Below are positions 1 to 10,879 of a stretch of 64,000 bases of DNA, piece by piece. The notes below the pieces were generated by a model that had not been told where the DNA came from, ran no database searches, and was given only the letters and a program-made list of their open reading frames with translations. Origin of the DNA: Piscicola geometra (taxonomy: Eukaryota; Annelida; Clitellata; Hirudinida; Piscicolidae); the NCBI GenBank assembly GCA_943735955.1, contig CALSEQ010000021.1, positions 61,001 to 125,000 of the forward strand. Reading direction: 5' to 3'. Made by a program: the position numbers and the translations under genes. Positions within the stretch are counted from its first letter, which is position 1. Each line of letters opens with the position of its first letter.

Positions 1-1100
1 CCACAATCCTCAGCACACTTCACCATAATCCTCAACACACTTCACCACACTCCTCAACACACTTCACCACAATCCTCAACACACTTCACCACACTCCTCA
101 ACACACTTCACCACACTCCTCAACACACTTCACCACAATCCTCAACACACTTCACAATAATCCTCAATACACTTCACCACACTCCTCAACACACTTCACC
201 ACAATCCTCAACACACTTCACCACACTCCTCAACACACTTCACCACACTCCTCAACACACTTCACCACAATCCTCAACACACTTCACCACAATCCTCAAC
301 ACACTTCACCACAATCCTCAACACACTTCACCACAATCCTCAACACACTTCACCACACTCCTCAACACACTTCACCACACTTCTCAACACACTTCACCAC
401 ACTCCTCAACACACTTCACCACAATCCTCAACACACTTCACCACAATCCTCAACACACTTCACCACACTCCTCAACACACTTCACCACACTCCTCAACAA
501 ACTTCACCACAATCCTCAACACACTTCACCACAATCCTCAACACACTTCACCACACTCCTCAACACACTTCACCACACTCCTCAACACACTTCACCACAA
601 TCCTCAACACACTTTACCACAATCCTCAACACACTTCACCACACTCCTCAACACACTTCACCACACTCCTCAACACACTTCACCACACTTCTCAACACAC
701 TTCACTACAATCCTCAACACACTTCACCACACTCCTCAACACACTTCACCACACTCCTCAGCACACTTCACCATAATCCTCAACACACTTCACCACAATC
801 CTCAACACACTTCACCACAGTCCTCAACACACTTCACCACACTCCTCAACACACTTCACCACACTCCTCAACACACTTCACCACAATCCTCAACACACTT
901 CACCACAATCCTCAACACACTTCACCACACTCCTCAACACACTTCACCACACTCCTCAACACACTTCACCACACTTCTCAACACACTTCACCACAATCCT
1001 CAACACACTTCACCACACTCCTCAACACACTTCACCACACTCCTCAACACACTTCACCACACTTCTCAACACACTTCACCACAATCCTCAACACACTTAT
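1..1100. repeat. 22-bp minisatellite array (CCACAATCCTC / AACACACTTCA)
   Basis: About 50 tandem units of 22 bp run from the window edge to just before a MED13 exon. Units differ mainly at one position (CACAATCC versus CACACTCC), with rarer TTCTC and CAGCAC variants. The CAGCAC variant followed by CCATAATCC occurs at 11 and again at 759. That is 748 bp apart, exactly 34 units, so blocks of units were copied together. The array lies in the intron upstream of the first visible MED13 exon. Confidence 0.97.
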
Positions 1101-1146
1101 TATCCATCTCTCTCATTCAATCTGCTTCACTCCACCCACTCCACAG

Positions 1147-1496
1147 AAACTAGTGGTGTTGGTGGCATGAGCGGAGCTTTATTGAATGACGTCACAGAGC
1201 ATGACTCATTCGACCAATCAGACTTGAGCAGCGAAGTTGTCATGGCCGGTCAAATGCCTTATGTCGTCCTTTACATTATCGACCCATTCGACTACAACTA
1301 CCAAACACCCTCATCATCATCATCAACACCCTCATCATCATCGTCATCATCAACACCCTCATCATCATCGTTATCATCAACACCATCATCAACATCATCA
1401 TCGTCGTCGCGTCTTGGGGTACTTGGTATACTGAGGTGCTTCCAGAACATGGTTAAGTTGATGCCTGCGAACATGCAGTCATCCATCCAACTGCAG
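1147..1496 (+). CDS. MED13: MED13 exon (first visible; Mediator kinase-module subunit 13)
   Basis: MED13 links the CDK8/cyclin C/MED12 kinase module to core Mediator in the nucleus and so controls RNA polymerase II transcription. This exon gives visible residues 1-116. It contains PYVVLYIIDPF and LGVLGILRCFQNM followed by SSIQLQ, which match the order of the conserved MED13 block (V-Y-I-x-DPF, then LGL-RC, then LQ) that opens the C-terminal Med13_C (MID/PIWI-like) region. The donor CTGCAG|GTCT is at 1496 in phase 0. The next exon continues LQ with IIPQ, as MED13 requires. The acceptor CCACTCCACAG at 1146 is inferred; two leading bases then complete a split codon. Between DPF and LGVLG there is a Ser/Thr/Pro-rich run of about 40 residues encoded by a CATCAT-type microsatellite, a site where vertebrate MED13 has a short acidic/Ser stretch. 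The N-terminal two thirds of the protein lie before the window. Confidence 0.86.
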
Positions 1497-2169
1497 GTCT
1501 GTATGCCTATTGTGGTGTTGTTTGATGGGGTTGTTTTAAGAGCTGGTTGTGGTTGTAAATTTGTGGTTAATAGTGGTTGCGGTTGTAAGTTAGAGGCTGT
1601 GGTTGTTCTCTGGTGGCTGAGGTGGTTGCAGTCTAGCATTTTCAGTGTGGTTTTCAACGCGTTCCAGTGTCTTAAAGTTCACATCTTTGGTGTGATGGTG
1701 CGCTATAGAAATGATTTGTTAATATATTTTATATATATGCCAATACGGTTGCCTTTTAAATTTGACAAGTTTTAGACCTTTTTATTCGTAAATTACATAT
1801 TTTTAAGATAATATTTTTTAAAAATTAGCTTAGATTAATTATTTCTATTCATGTTTAGGTAAATTTGGTATTTACGAGTTTTTATATATATAAATAGTTG
1901 TTTGTTATCAACCTGCCGGTAAGTTAAATTGATTTAATTTAACTATATATTGTGTCAATCAAAGACCGGTGAGTTGATTAAAACCTATTTAATTACAAAT
2001 TTTCTTTTTCCCATTATATTAATTTCTCTAACAAAATCTAAAATCCTTTCCCATAGTTTCACCTAACATAACACTGCTCTTTTTAGTCTCTAAACTATTT
2101 TATTATTATTATTATTGTTCTATCCTATGCAAATTTATTCAAAAGAATTTTTTTTACAATTTAATAATA
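1497..2169 (+). other. MED13 intron, part before the LINE
   Basis: This is the start of a 3668-bp intron (1497-5164). GT-rich sequence (GTGGTTGTGG motifs) to about 1630 gives way to AT-rich sequence. I see no exon or RNA gene. The open frame running on from the exon to 1775 is simply intron read-through. Confidence 0.7.
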
Positions 2170-5030
2170 ACAATAATGGGGAGCTTAGTGCAGAGGCTAG
2201 AGTGACCATCAACAGACTAGGATTGGCAAGGCACCGCCAGCATTGGCATTATCGTGGTAGACGAGGCGGAAAACTTGTAAAGGAACGCCAAAGCCGGCAC
2301 GCTCTCAGAAACCATGAGCCAGTTGTCCATGAGAAAGTTGATCGGCACAAATGCTAGAAGAGTGGGCCTCCAGTCGTGCTGGGCCTACTCAACACTAGGT
2401 CTCTCCACAATAAGGTGGATGATATTCTGGAGACCATGAAAGAGTACAAGATAGACGGACTGTTTCTGGTTGAAACTTGGCATGATTCTGAGTCAGTCTG
2501 TATCAGCCGACTTCGGCAGGAGGGCTTGGTAGTGGTCGAAAGATCAAGGCCCAGACTCTCCAATACAGTTAACCACAGGGGAGTTGTAGTCGTGGCTGAC
2601 TCTGGATTCCAAGTTGCACCATTGGACACAGAAGTTCAGTCCTCAAGACTCGAGCATCTTTGTGTCAGGATCACTTCTGGTTCAAGGGCGGTCATTGGTT
2701 TACTTGTTTATCGAACAGGTTAAGCTTCTAGTGTGTTCTTCAAGGATTTCAATGAAATCATGAGCACCTTGCCCACATACAGTGAAGAAGTATTAATCCT
2801 GGGAGATTTCAACCTCCACCTTGAAAATCCAAGTGATAACGATACTCAGACGTTTCAGAATATCCTGAGCTCTCATGGTTCCCAGACATCAGTCAACCAA
2901 CCAACCCATAGACATGGAGGGTGGCTTGATGTTGTTGTCTCGAGAAAGAGTCTTGATGTTGACTCTTTTGAGGTAGGCTTTTCTGACCACAAACTTTTGG
3001 TCTGCAAGTGTCAACTGGCCAAGCCCCTCTTGTGTACAAAAAAACTTCTAGTAGATGCTGGAAACTCTTAGATAGAACAGAGTTTGCTCAACAGGTTCGA
3101 GTGTCTCCACTCTCGTCTAGCACTGACCTTGATTTAGACACAGCTGCTGACCTCTACAGCTCCACTTTGACTAGCATTCTCGATGAGTTGATTCCTTTTA
3201 AGACTGTTAGAGTGCACCAGAGGCCTTCGGACCCCTGGTTTGACCATGAGTGTCGCGCCTCTAAACGCCTTAAGAGAAGTTTTGAGAGAAGCTACAGTAA
3301 GTCAAAAAATGAGCAAGCACGTACTGCCTGGGTCAAGCAGTTGAAAGTTTACAAGAGTATATGCAGACGTAAGCGAGAGCAGTTCTGGAACTTGAAGCTT
3401 TCTCAATCCAAAGGGAAGACAGCTGATACTTGGAAACTCACAAACAGCATCGCGGGCAGAAATAAGACGTCGCCAGTCTCAGTCATCAGTGCCGATGACT
3501 ATCACGCATACCTCACAGGGAAAGTTGTGCTGGCGAGAAGGTCAATCAATGCCCAAGATGACCCAACATTTTCGTTTTGCGAGCACGGGCTCAGTTTGAA
3601 TGGGTTCAGCATTGTCGACGATGAAGAAGTAGTCAGAGCTATTCAAGGGCTTCCAAATAAGTAGTGCTCGAATGACCCGGTTCCTACATGGCTGTTGAAG
3701 GAGATATCTGGAATAATTGCTCCTTTTTCAGTGAGCTTATTCAACAGGTCTTTTTCGGCAGGCAGGGTTCCGAAGTCTTTCAAGTCGGCCTACATCACGC
3801 CACTGCTTAAGAAGCCGAGTCTTAAACTCACTGAAACTTCGTCCTACAGGCCTATTTCAAACTTAAGGGTGTTGTCCAAACTCATGGAAAGATTGGTTCT
3901 CCACAGAGTAGTCAACTACTTCGCAGAATTTCATCTTTTCCTTCCCTTGCAGTCAGCCTACCGTCGTCATCATTCGACAGAAACTGCCATAACCAAAGTC
4001 TTTACAGACATCCTTAGAGCAGCAGATGACGGTAAGCCTACATTGTTAGTGTTGCTAGATCTATCAGCAGCTATCGATCTGGTAGATCACGCAACATTGC
4101 TCCGAAGACTGCACATCTCCTATGGTTTCTCTGACTGCGTTAGAATGGTTTAAGGACTACTTAAATGACAGATGTTTTGACATCCGCTGGAGTGGGACAA
4201 AATCGACAATGTCGGTTTCCGCTGTAGGAGTCCCCCAAGGTTCAGTCCTTGGTCCTTTACTGTTCTCTTTGTACACTGGAGATTTGGAAAGAATTTCTCG
4301 ACAAAGACCTGACCATGACGACACACATCAACAAGATGACTCAAACCTGCTTTGCTTCTTTACGCCGAATACGATTCATAAGGTGGTTATTGACCAATGA
4401 TTCACTGAGAACATTGGCCAGGTCAAGAGATGTAGTTCCACAGAGCTATAAACTAAAGTATGCAGGTGCAGGAAGCTTTTTGTTGCAGCGCCGACTCTTT
4501 GGAATAGTATTCCCAATAGACTCAGATCCCCGAGCTCGACCGCGACATTCAGCCGTTCCCTGAAAACGTACTTGTTCGACCGATCACAATAACTTACAAA
4601 TTTACTGCTCATTTTCCATTAATCAATTTCTTGCTTCCTAATTTCATCCTTTTTTATATCTATACTAATGGTCAATTATAATTGTAAAATAAATAATAAT
4701 AATAATATTATATATATAAAAATATATATTGATATATATACGATCAATAATAATTGTAAAATAAATCATAATAATAATATAATATAGATATATACTCTTA
4801 TCTTAAATTTATTGTTATTATTTCAGTTCAATCTTTAAATTATATATATGTATATAAATGATTATATTGTTAAATTTCAATAATTTACTTTACCTATACT
4901 TACCATTTATTGATCTATCTTTATTAATATTATTATCCAATTTTCCATAACCAAGTGGTCTTGAAGCCCGACCGGGTTTACGCCACGTTAATAACAGTCG
5001 TCGTTGTATTGTATTGTCTTGTTAATGTTG
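2170..5030 (+). mobile_element. Decayed CR1-like LINE (endonuclease plus reverse transcriptase) inside the MED13 intron
   Basis: A non-LTR retrotransposon in the same orientation as MED13. Endonuclease (APE-like) signatures are LLNTRSLHNK near 2380, LVETWHDSE near 2470, ILGDFNLHL near 2800 and GFSDHKLL near 2975. The reverse-transcriptase part has SYRPISNLRVLSKLMERL (about 3840), QSAYRRHHSTETA (about 3950), LLDLSAAIDLVDH (about 4050) and GVPQGSVLGPLLFSLY (about 4230). Frame is lost by stops at 2355, 2721 and 3662 and by frameshifts near 3040 and 4130. The catalytic YADD block is missing: sequence jumps from SLYTGDLE to a C-terminal segment ending in KTYLFDRSQ at about 4592. The 3' UTR is AT-rich and ends with a conserved hairpin-like tail (4951-4990) and TTGTATTG repeats near 5010-5020. 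The 5' end is truncated at about 2170. It is inactive. Confidence 0.9.
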
Positions 5031-5164
5031 TTTCTACTGTAGAATAGTCTCAAGTAATGTTCAAGTTAAACAAGATAGCTCGTTCACATCGGCACTGAGA
5101 ATAGTTCTTGAAACTGTTATCCTTCAGAAAGCACTTCTCACCTCACTAAAACATCCTGCTGCAG
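5031..5164 (+). other. MED13 intron, part after the LINE, with splice acceptor
   Basis: Short unique intron remainder. It ends in CATCCTGCTGCAG, a good acceptor at 5164. The acceptor choice is fixed by protein continuity (LQ joined to IIPQKNLL). Confidence 0.75.
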
Positions 5165-6130
5165 ATCATCCCACAGAAGAATCTCCTCAATCCGTGCCAG
5201 CACCAGAGCAACCAGCACCTGAAGAACCTCAGCTTCTCGGTGTACGCAGCGTGCAGGAGGCAGCTCAGGCACCAGGTGCTGGGCAGGACGCTCACCAGCT
5301 TCGGACCCGCCTTCTCCGCAAACAACCAAATCAAACGCGTCTCGCAACAACTGCAACAACAACAATTACAACAACAACTGGTACTCCACAACAGCCACAC
5401 AGAATCACCGATCTACTTGAACAACATAAAGTTGAGCCAGGGCAGCATCTTCACGTCGAGTCTCTACTGTCCTCCCTTCGTGCTTGCCCCTGCCTACTGC
5501 CAGGTCTCCTCCATCCTGCAGCACGAGAACTGGAAGGAGCACGTGGAGAAGAGTGGCATCCTCCTGTGTGCCTACTGCCTCAGCCACGACCAGCGCTTTT
5601 TACTCGCCTCGGTGGTCGACAACACGGGAGAACTGCTCGAGACGACGTGCATCAACATCGAAGTGGCGAATAGGCGACTGAGGAGGAAGGCCACAGTGCG
5701 CAGGTACGCCCTGCACAAGATGTGGGAGTTCGTCATGGGCGTCGTCTCGACCACCACCCGCTCCTGGAGACTGGTCATCGGCAGGTTTGGTCGGTTGGGG
5801 CATGGCGAGTTGAAGGGCTGGTCGACCATCCTCAGCAAAAAGAACCTCCTGGCCAGCAGTCAGCAGCTCAAGAAGATGTGTCTCTCGTGCAACAACAACA
5901 CCACCTCTTCTTCTTCTAACTCCTCCACCACCTCTTCCTCCTCCCTCTTCAGCCAGTGTCCCAGCATCTTGAGTGCGTGTCTGGTGTCGACTGAAGTGCA
6001 TCCCTTCATCCACATCATGTTGGACTCGGTGAAGAAGGAGGAGAGTCAGAGCAGCAAGAGGCAGTTGAGCACTCCGCGAGACGCCTCCTGCTCACACATC
6101 CTCGTCTACCCCACCTCCGCCACTGCACAG
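5165..6130 (+). CDS. MED13: MED13 exon encoding most of the Med13_C (MID/PIWI-like) region
   Basis: Visible residues 117-438, phase 0 at both ends. Conserved MED13 motifs occur in family order: HLKNLSFSVYAACRR, then LTSFGPAFS, YCPPFVLAP, LCAYCLSHDQRFLLAS, GELLETTCINIEVANR, RLRRKATVRRYALHKMWEF, WRLVIGRFGRLGHGELKGW, PSILSACLVSTE, and near the end LSTPRDASCSHILVYPTSA. The CLSHDQR, VIGR-GR-GHGELK-W and SILSACLV stretches are highly diagnostic. There are two lineage-specific insertions: a Gln-rich tract (QQLQQQQLQQQ) after NQIKRVS at about 5350, and a Ser/Thr/Asn-rich tract near 5890-5950 after the KKMCLSCN block. The donor is GCACAG|GTACTT at 6130. The upstream start is the acceptor AG at 5163-5164, not a methionine. 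Confidence 0.96.
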
Positions 6131-6135
6131 GTACT

Positions 6136-6312
<177 letters not shown>

Positions 6313-6548
6313 TTTTGCTTTTTGCGTCTTTTGCAGGGCCTGCTTCTTCAAAGTTGTACTTATTTCTAGACTTCAAATTATAGCATGATCCAATACTTAA
6401 TACGAACTCTTGAGATCACCAAAGCAATGCTTGTTATTGACAATGCCACTTTGAGCCTCTTCTGACAGCAGATCTCCCTCCCCAACCTCCGCTGCCTGCT
6501 CTACCTTTCCAACCTTCTGCACCTCACCCACCTCCCACCACTGCACAG

Positions 6549-6938
6549 GCAACAGACAGCAACACGTCAGACACGCACATGGACTTCTCGACGAACGAAC
6601 TTCTCAACGAAGAGGAACTTCTGAACGGCATCGAGCCAGAAGATCCCGAGATGATCAACGACTTCTGGTTCAACCTGGACGACCGACTAGACGACGACTC
6701 GCACAACAACAACCACTTCGACACTGCTTCGGTTGACCCCTCTTCGCAGCAGAACAGGTCAGGCGCTGCTGCATCGACGATCGCCTCCCTTGAGTTGGAG
6801 GAGAGCAACTCATCGAACCTGCTGCAGCAACCGCAGGCCATGGGCTTCTACGTGTCGACAGCCCCTCCAGGCCCCCTGCCTCAGTGGTTCTGGTCTTCGT
6901 GTCCACACCGCAAGAACTACCTTCCTGTCTGCTTTAAG
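6549..6938 (+). CDS. MED13: MED13 exon (acidic segment and QQP-LGYFVSTAPPGPLP-WFW block)
   Basis: Visible residues 439-568, phase 0 at both ends, joined after the Gln codon that ends the previous exon. The first part is acidic (NEEELLNGIEPEDPE, NDFWFNLDD), corresponding to the acidic linker between the two halves of Med13_C. It is followed by LLQQPQAMGFYVSTAPPGP and LPQWFWSSCP, a near-invariant MED13 block (LQQPLALGYFVSTA, then GPLP-WFW-ACP). The exon ends LPVCFK|GT at 6938. The acceptor CCACTGCACAG at 6548 is unusual because nearly the same 22-23 bp also occurs across the donor of this intron (see findings). Confidence 0.95.
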
Positions 6939-7036
6939 GTTGTTTCATTGAAGCTTCAGGAAGATTTGATAGTTGTCTTCAACATCACTTCTTTCTGTAT
7001 TCTGAATCATCATCTTTTTCTAAACCACCACTGCAG

Positions 7037-7158
7037 GCCTCTCTGCACCTGCACTCGCCTTCAGTGCAGCAGAACCAAGACGACCTGATCCACCACTCCT
7101 CCAGCCACAAGAAGACTTCCCACCCTCTCGACTCCTACCTCACGTGCGACGTCCTCAG
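7037..7158 (+). CDS. MED13: MED13 exon (ASLHLHSPSVQ to DVLR)
   Basis: Visible residues 569-608 plus two bases of a split Arg codon. ASLHLHSPSVQQNQDDL, then HPLDSYLTCDVLR, match the MED13 block ASLHLHVPSVQ...LHSKHSHPLDS...DVLR. The acceptor is CCACCACTGCAG at 7036 and the donor CTCAG|GTGCC at 7158 (phase 2). The preceding intron is only 98 bp (6939-7036). Confidence 0.94.
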
Positions 7159-7220
7159 GTGCCTTGCTTGCTGTCCTTTCAATCGTTTTAATATTAGATT
7201 AGGGAGGGAGGGGGGGGGGA

Positions 7221-7426
7221 ATTAATAATAATAATGAAGAGCATTAATATAGTGGCGTATAACCCGAACGGGCTTCCAGGCCACTCAGGCTGCATATTTT
7301 TATTTGTCCCTTTGGGTTACTAGGGCATTGGTTGCACTTGAACCTAGGACCTTTCATTATTGGTCAAGCCGAGAGTCGTTGCCGACTCAGCTACCCGTTC
7401 GCCCACTCACCTACCCGTTCCGCCCA
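7221..7426 (-). mobile_element. tRNA-derived SINE with a CR1-type 3' tail, antisense in a MED13 intron
   Basis: On the minus strand the head reads TAGCTGAGTCGG (box A, close to TRGCNNARNNGG), then GGTTCAAGTGC (box B-like) about 45 bp later, then a body and a 3' tail AGTGGCCTGGAAGCCCG...GGGTTATACGCCACTATA followed by short ATT repeats. That tail matches the end of the LINE at 4951-4990. The 5' head is partly duplicated (two copies of AACGGGTAG). It lies in the intron 7159-9107. Confidence 0.8.
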
Positions 7427-8645
7427 CTTGGAATATGATTCACTAGATTATTTCATGAATATTTAATTATGGAAGTTGGTACTTTTGATAAAACCCCCCC
7501 TCTCCCCACACCCAAAAAACTAAATCGAAGATTTAGGCTTAAGCTTCAGCGTTTTCAAGTAAAAAGAAATCATTAGATAATTTAAAGAACTCAAATTTTA
7601 CGATAATAAGGCTACTTAATTTAATACTTTAAATAATCTAATATTATAAATATTATAAAAAAATATTTGTGCCGCCCACACTACACTGGGCTTCAGCAGT
7701 GGCATGAATAAAATTCCGCAATTAGTTGAAACGGATAAAAAGATATATCAGGTTTTACGAAGTTTTATGGTGAGAATAAACGTTTAGAGAAAAAATAAAA
7801 GTGTAGTTTGACATGCACTTGACATGTGTCTTCAGCTGGTGGCTCCTGAGCTCAGCCAAACCCTGGAACCGATTCAATGAGTTTCTTCTCTACCTTGAGT
7901 AAATAATGGGATCCAGTGGGCTAATTCGGTTTTTTCCGAGGCAACAACAATTCCTATTCACCCCTTTAATGATCTCACTGAGTTCTCAAGCTAGAACCCA
8001 CAGATAAACAATCGCCAAGACTGTCTAGTAAGAAAAGTTGTGGAACCTCCCTGTTTCAAGTTGTTCTTCTGGGGTTTTTACCTATGAAGTACCCGTGAGC
8101 AGGCTTCTGAAATCGATGACTTTTTTGTTCACCACCTTGGAATGGAGAGGCAGTGTGGTAAGGTGAACCATAGACTAAAGAAACTAGTAAATTGAATGCA
8201 GTCAGTAGATCCATCATCCTATAAAAGAGCCAGCAGCCTAGAGATGGACAGATCCCGTCTTACGGAGGCTTCAAAGCAACGGGTCAAACAAAAAAAACAG
8301 TCAAACTTAACTAGAGTAAAAAAAAGGAAACTAAGTTTTTTTTAACCAAAAATTTTAAAAAATTTGGTTTATAGAAAAAAGCGAAAAGACTTAAACTTTT
8401 ATGTCTGTTGAAATCAAAAAATGATCCTTCCACTGAAAATGAAGAAGTTTAAAAAATTTGAAAATGAAAGTATCAACCAAGAAAAATTAAAATATATATA
8501 AAAACAAAAAAGTTTGAAGAAATGTGATTTTCTAGTGAATAAAAGGTTTAACATCTCCCATTTTGTGTGTTTTTTTTCAATCGCGGGTGGGGGGGACGTT
8601 ATTTTTGACATAAAAAATTAGTTATGCTCCTCCCCCCCTAGTAAG
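7427..8645 (+). other. MED13 intron sequence without recognised gene
   Basis: AT-rich, non-repetitive-looking intron sequence with homopolymer runs (C8 near 7495, A7-T8 near 8290-8340, G7 near 8588). No domain-bearing frame is visible. The stretch 7840-8290 has near-50% GC and could be an old mobile-element piece, but I cannot name it. Confidence 0.5.
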
Positions 8646-9095
8646 ATCCTCATACTACCACCTGCCACATCACATCACTACACATACCACACCACACATA
8701 CCACCACCTACCACATCACCACTTTACCACCTACCACACTACACCAAATCACCACTATACCACTTCACACCACACCACATCACCACTATACCACACCACA
8801 TTACATGCCACACCACATCACTACATACCCTACCACACACACCACCACACACACACACATACCACACCACACACACCACACAACACACACCACACACACC
8901 ACACACACCACACCACACACACCACACCACACACACCACACATACTCTACCACACACACCACCACACATACCCTACCACACACACCACCACACACAACAC
9001 ACACCACACATGCCACACCACACACACCACACATAACACCACATACCACACCACCCATAACACCCCACACATGCCACCCCACACACGACACACGA
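8646..9095 (+). repeat. CAC/ACACC-rich simple repeat in a MED13 intron
   Basis: Imperfect mixtures of ACCACC, ACACACC, CATACCAC and CACCACAC with no fixed period. They run up to the splice acceptor ACACGATGCAG at 9107. The long Thr/His and Cys/Val frames on either strand are by-products of composition. Confidence 0.9.
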
Positions 9096-9107
9096 CACAC
9101 GATGCAG

Positions 9108-9249
9108 ATACGTGCTGGAGACTTACAACGCCTTGTCGTGGCTCACCATCGACCCTTGCACCAACGACAGACGCTCTTGCCTGCCCGTCCACATGCTCGT
9201 TCTCATGCAACTCTACCACGGCATCCACGAATTCATCTGTTTCTCATGA
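9108..9249 (+). CDS. MED13: MED13 terminal exon
   Basis: The first base completes the Arg codon split by the intron. Then come [34 protein letters not shown] and a short hydrophobic end ([10 protein letters not shown]) before TGA at 9247-9249. The pattern [15 protein letters not shown]...DRRSCLP-H...LNQLYNFIM is the conserved end of MED13, so the protein ends at nearly the family position. The five visible exons sum to (1970-2)/3 = 656 codons including the stop, with no internal stop, which supports all the splice choices together. Confidence 0.95.
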
Positions 9250-9944
9250 TGATGATCTTCCATGGTCATGATGATGATCTTCCATGGTCATGATGATGAT
9301 TCCGTTAGCATCTTGGTCCTTACCTAAAGGCTTAGTTTCAGTTTTGTATATGCTGGGTGGAGAGGCTGTTGTTGTTGTTGTTGATGCAATTGATTTTCAC
9401 GATTGTACAAATTGTCTTCTTCATTGTATATCGCCATCATTATATTTATTGTGTACATTTCAACAACTACAACAATATTCATGTACTTCCATAAAGACTA
9501 AAGGTGATGATGATGATGATGAATATGATGGGGACTGAGAATGGGCGAAAGTAGTTTGTATTATGGCCACATGTGACTTCAACTGGTGCATGCATGCCTT
9601 CTCATTAGTAGCTGACCAGTTGTCCTTGCTGCAAGCCTCTCTCCATTCCTCTCTCTCTCCATCTCTCCATCCTTCTCTCACTGAGCCTCTGTGCAGTTTT
9701 CATGCAGCTCTCACCCAACCCTACCACACTCACCACGGCGCACACTACTATCATGCAGTCATTTTGAAACTTTTGCAAGCCTGCCTCACTCAGTGTATTC
9801 TTCTCTAGCATTGCCACTTGTATTACTTTCGTTGCTGCTTCACACAAGAAGACAACATATTCAAGCATCAATCAGTTCCGCGCATGCATCTGCCGCACAC
9901 GCCATCTAGCGACATGCACCTTTGCTTCCTCGCTGACGTTCTCC
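9250..9944 (+). other. MED13 3' UTR / downstream flank
   Basis: A unit of about 22-24 bp (ATGATGATCTTCCATGG core) is tandemly duplicated at 9247-9293, starting at the stop codon. GTTGTTGTTG (9370) and GATGATGATGATGATG (9506) follow. No AATAAA is visible between the stop and 10000, so the polyadenylation site cannot be placed. TATAAATA at about 10012 and AATAAA at 10631 are the nearest candidates. The rest is pyrimidine-rich with no recognised coding. Confidence 0.5.
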
Positions 9945-10040
9945 TCCAGGCCTTTTGGGCACGATGACGTCAGTTCCACTCTCAAGCGCCTTCAGACTTT
10001 TATAGCGCTATATAAATACAATCATCATCATCACACTCAT
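9945..10040 (+). mobile_element. Probable LINE/SINE 3' tail fragment
   Basis: Ends in TATAGCGCTATATAAATAC followed by CAATCATCATCATCA. GCGCTATA...AAAT plus a short trinucleotide run is the kind of 3' end seen on the LINE at 58486 in this window (GGCGCTATACAAAAATG plus ATT repeats). The element body upstream is not recognisable. Confidence 0.45.
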
Positions 10041-10099
10041 CATTATTACCTTCATGCCAGCCACAACTACATACACGTGCCCTTCGAGAGCGCCTTCGT

Positions 10100-10405
10100 C
10101 ATCCTTCTCTTTCTTTCTCCATTCTTCCCTCTCTTTCTCCATCCTTCTCTCCCTTTCTCCTTCTTTCTTTTCTCTCTTTCTCCTTCTTTCTCTTTCTCCT
10201 CCTTCCTTCTCTCTCTTTCTCCTTCTCCTTCTTCCTTCTCTCTCTTTCTCCTTCTCCCTTTTCTCTTTTTCTCCTTCCTTCTCCCTCTTTCTTCTTCCTT
10301 CTCTCTCTTTCTCCTTTCTTCTATCTCTTTCCTTCTTTCTCTTTCTCTTTTCCCTTCTCTCTCTCTTTCTTCTTTTCTTTCTTTCCTTCTTATCTTTTTT
10401 TAATT
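10100..10405 (+). repeat. Pyrimidine tract (CTTTCTC-rich)
   Basis: About 300 bp of almost pure C/T on the plus strand (CTCTTTCTCC, CTTCTTTC). Such homopurine/homopyrimidine tracts can form triplexes. Ser/Leu/Phe frames on plus and Lys/Arg/Glu frames on minus reflect composition only. Confidence 0.93.
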
Positions 10406-10584
10406 TATGAAAAAATCTATTCATCTTCAATCTACCTTATTATCTTTTCGAGCCACCTCCTTCCTTCCATACTCTACCCATGTGAATACCCACTCTGTCT
10501 CTTAGGCCAGTCCGCCATCCCCTCTCACCACCCTCCCACACCTCGGCTCCTTTTTCCTTGATCAACTAACTTATGTGCTCAAAC

Positions 10585-10611
10585 GCACACACACACACAC
10601 ACACACACACG
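10585..10611 (+). repeat. (CA)n microsatellite, short
   Basis: About 13 CA dinucleotides (CACACACACA). Confidence 0.95.
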
Positions 10612-10636
10612 TTTTGATTGGAAGCATACGAATAAA

Positions 10637-10879
10637 TTAGATATGTATATAGGACATTATTTTTATGACCTCATTTAGCGCTTGACAAACTTCCTGAGGC
10701 GCCAATGTTTCTTGTAAATTTGCAGACCATCGTACAATTATGTTCACCAACGAAGACTGCACTGCATCATTGGCATGTTGTACCACAGCATCTCTCCACT
10801 CACGCACGCATGCATATACCTTCCACAACACTCCGCCAACATCCCCTTGCACCACCACACCATCAGCTGGCGTGTTCAT
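10637..10879 (-). other. Unassigned 80-codon open frame next to the first 11-bp satellite block
   Basis: A minus-strand frame with a balanced composition (VVQGDVGGVLWKVYACV, EWRDAVVQHANDAVQ, NIIVRWSANLQETL, PQEVCQALNEV). It starts inside the last units of non-satellite sequence. It looks more protein-like than its surroundings and could be a coding exon or an old mobile-element piece. I do not recognise a family, and no splice partner is evident. Confidence 0.25.

Noticed and set aside
1298..1657. 119-codon minus-strand frame with Asp-rich tract
   Set aside because: It is the shadow of the Ser-rich MED13 exon microsatellite; the plus frame has family homology and correct splice phase.
10008..10430. 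Lys/Arg/Glu-rich minus-strand frame and Ser/Leu/Phe plus frames
   Set aside because: Homopurine/homopyrimidine tract translated; low complexity only.
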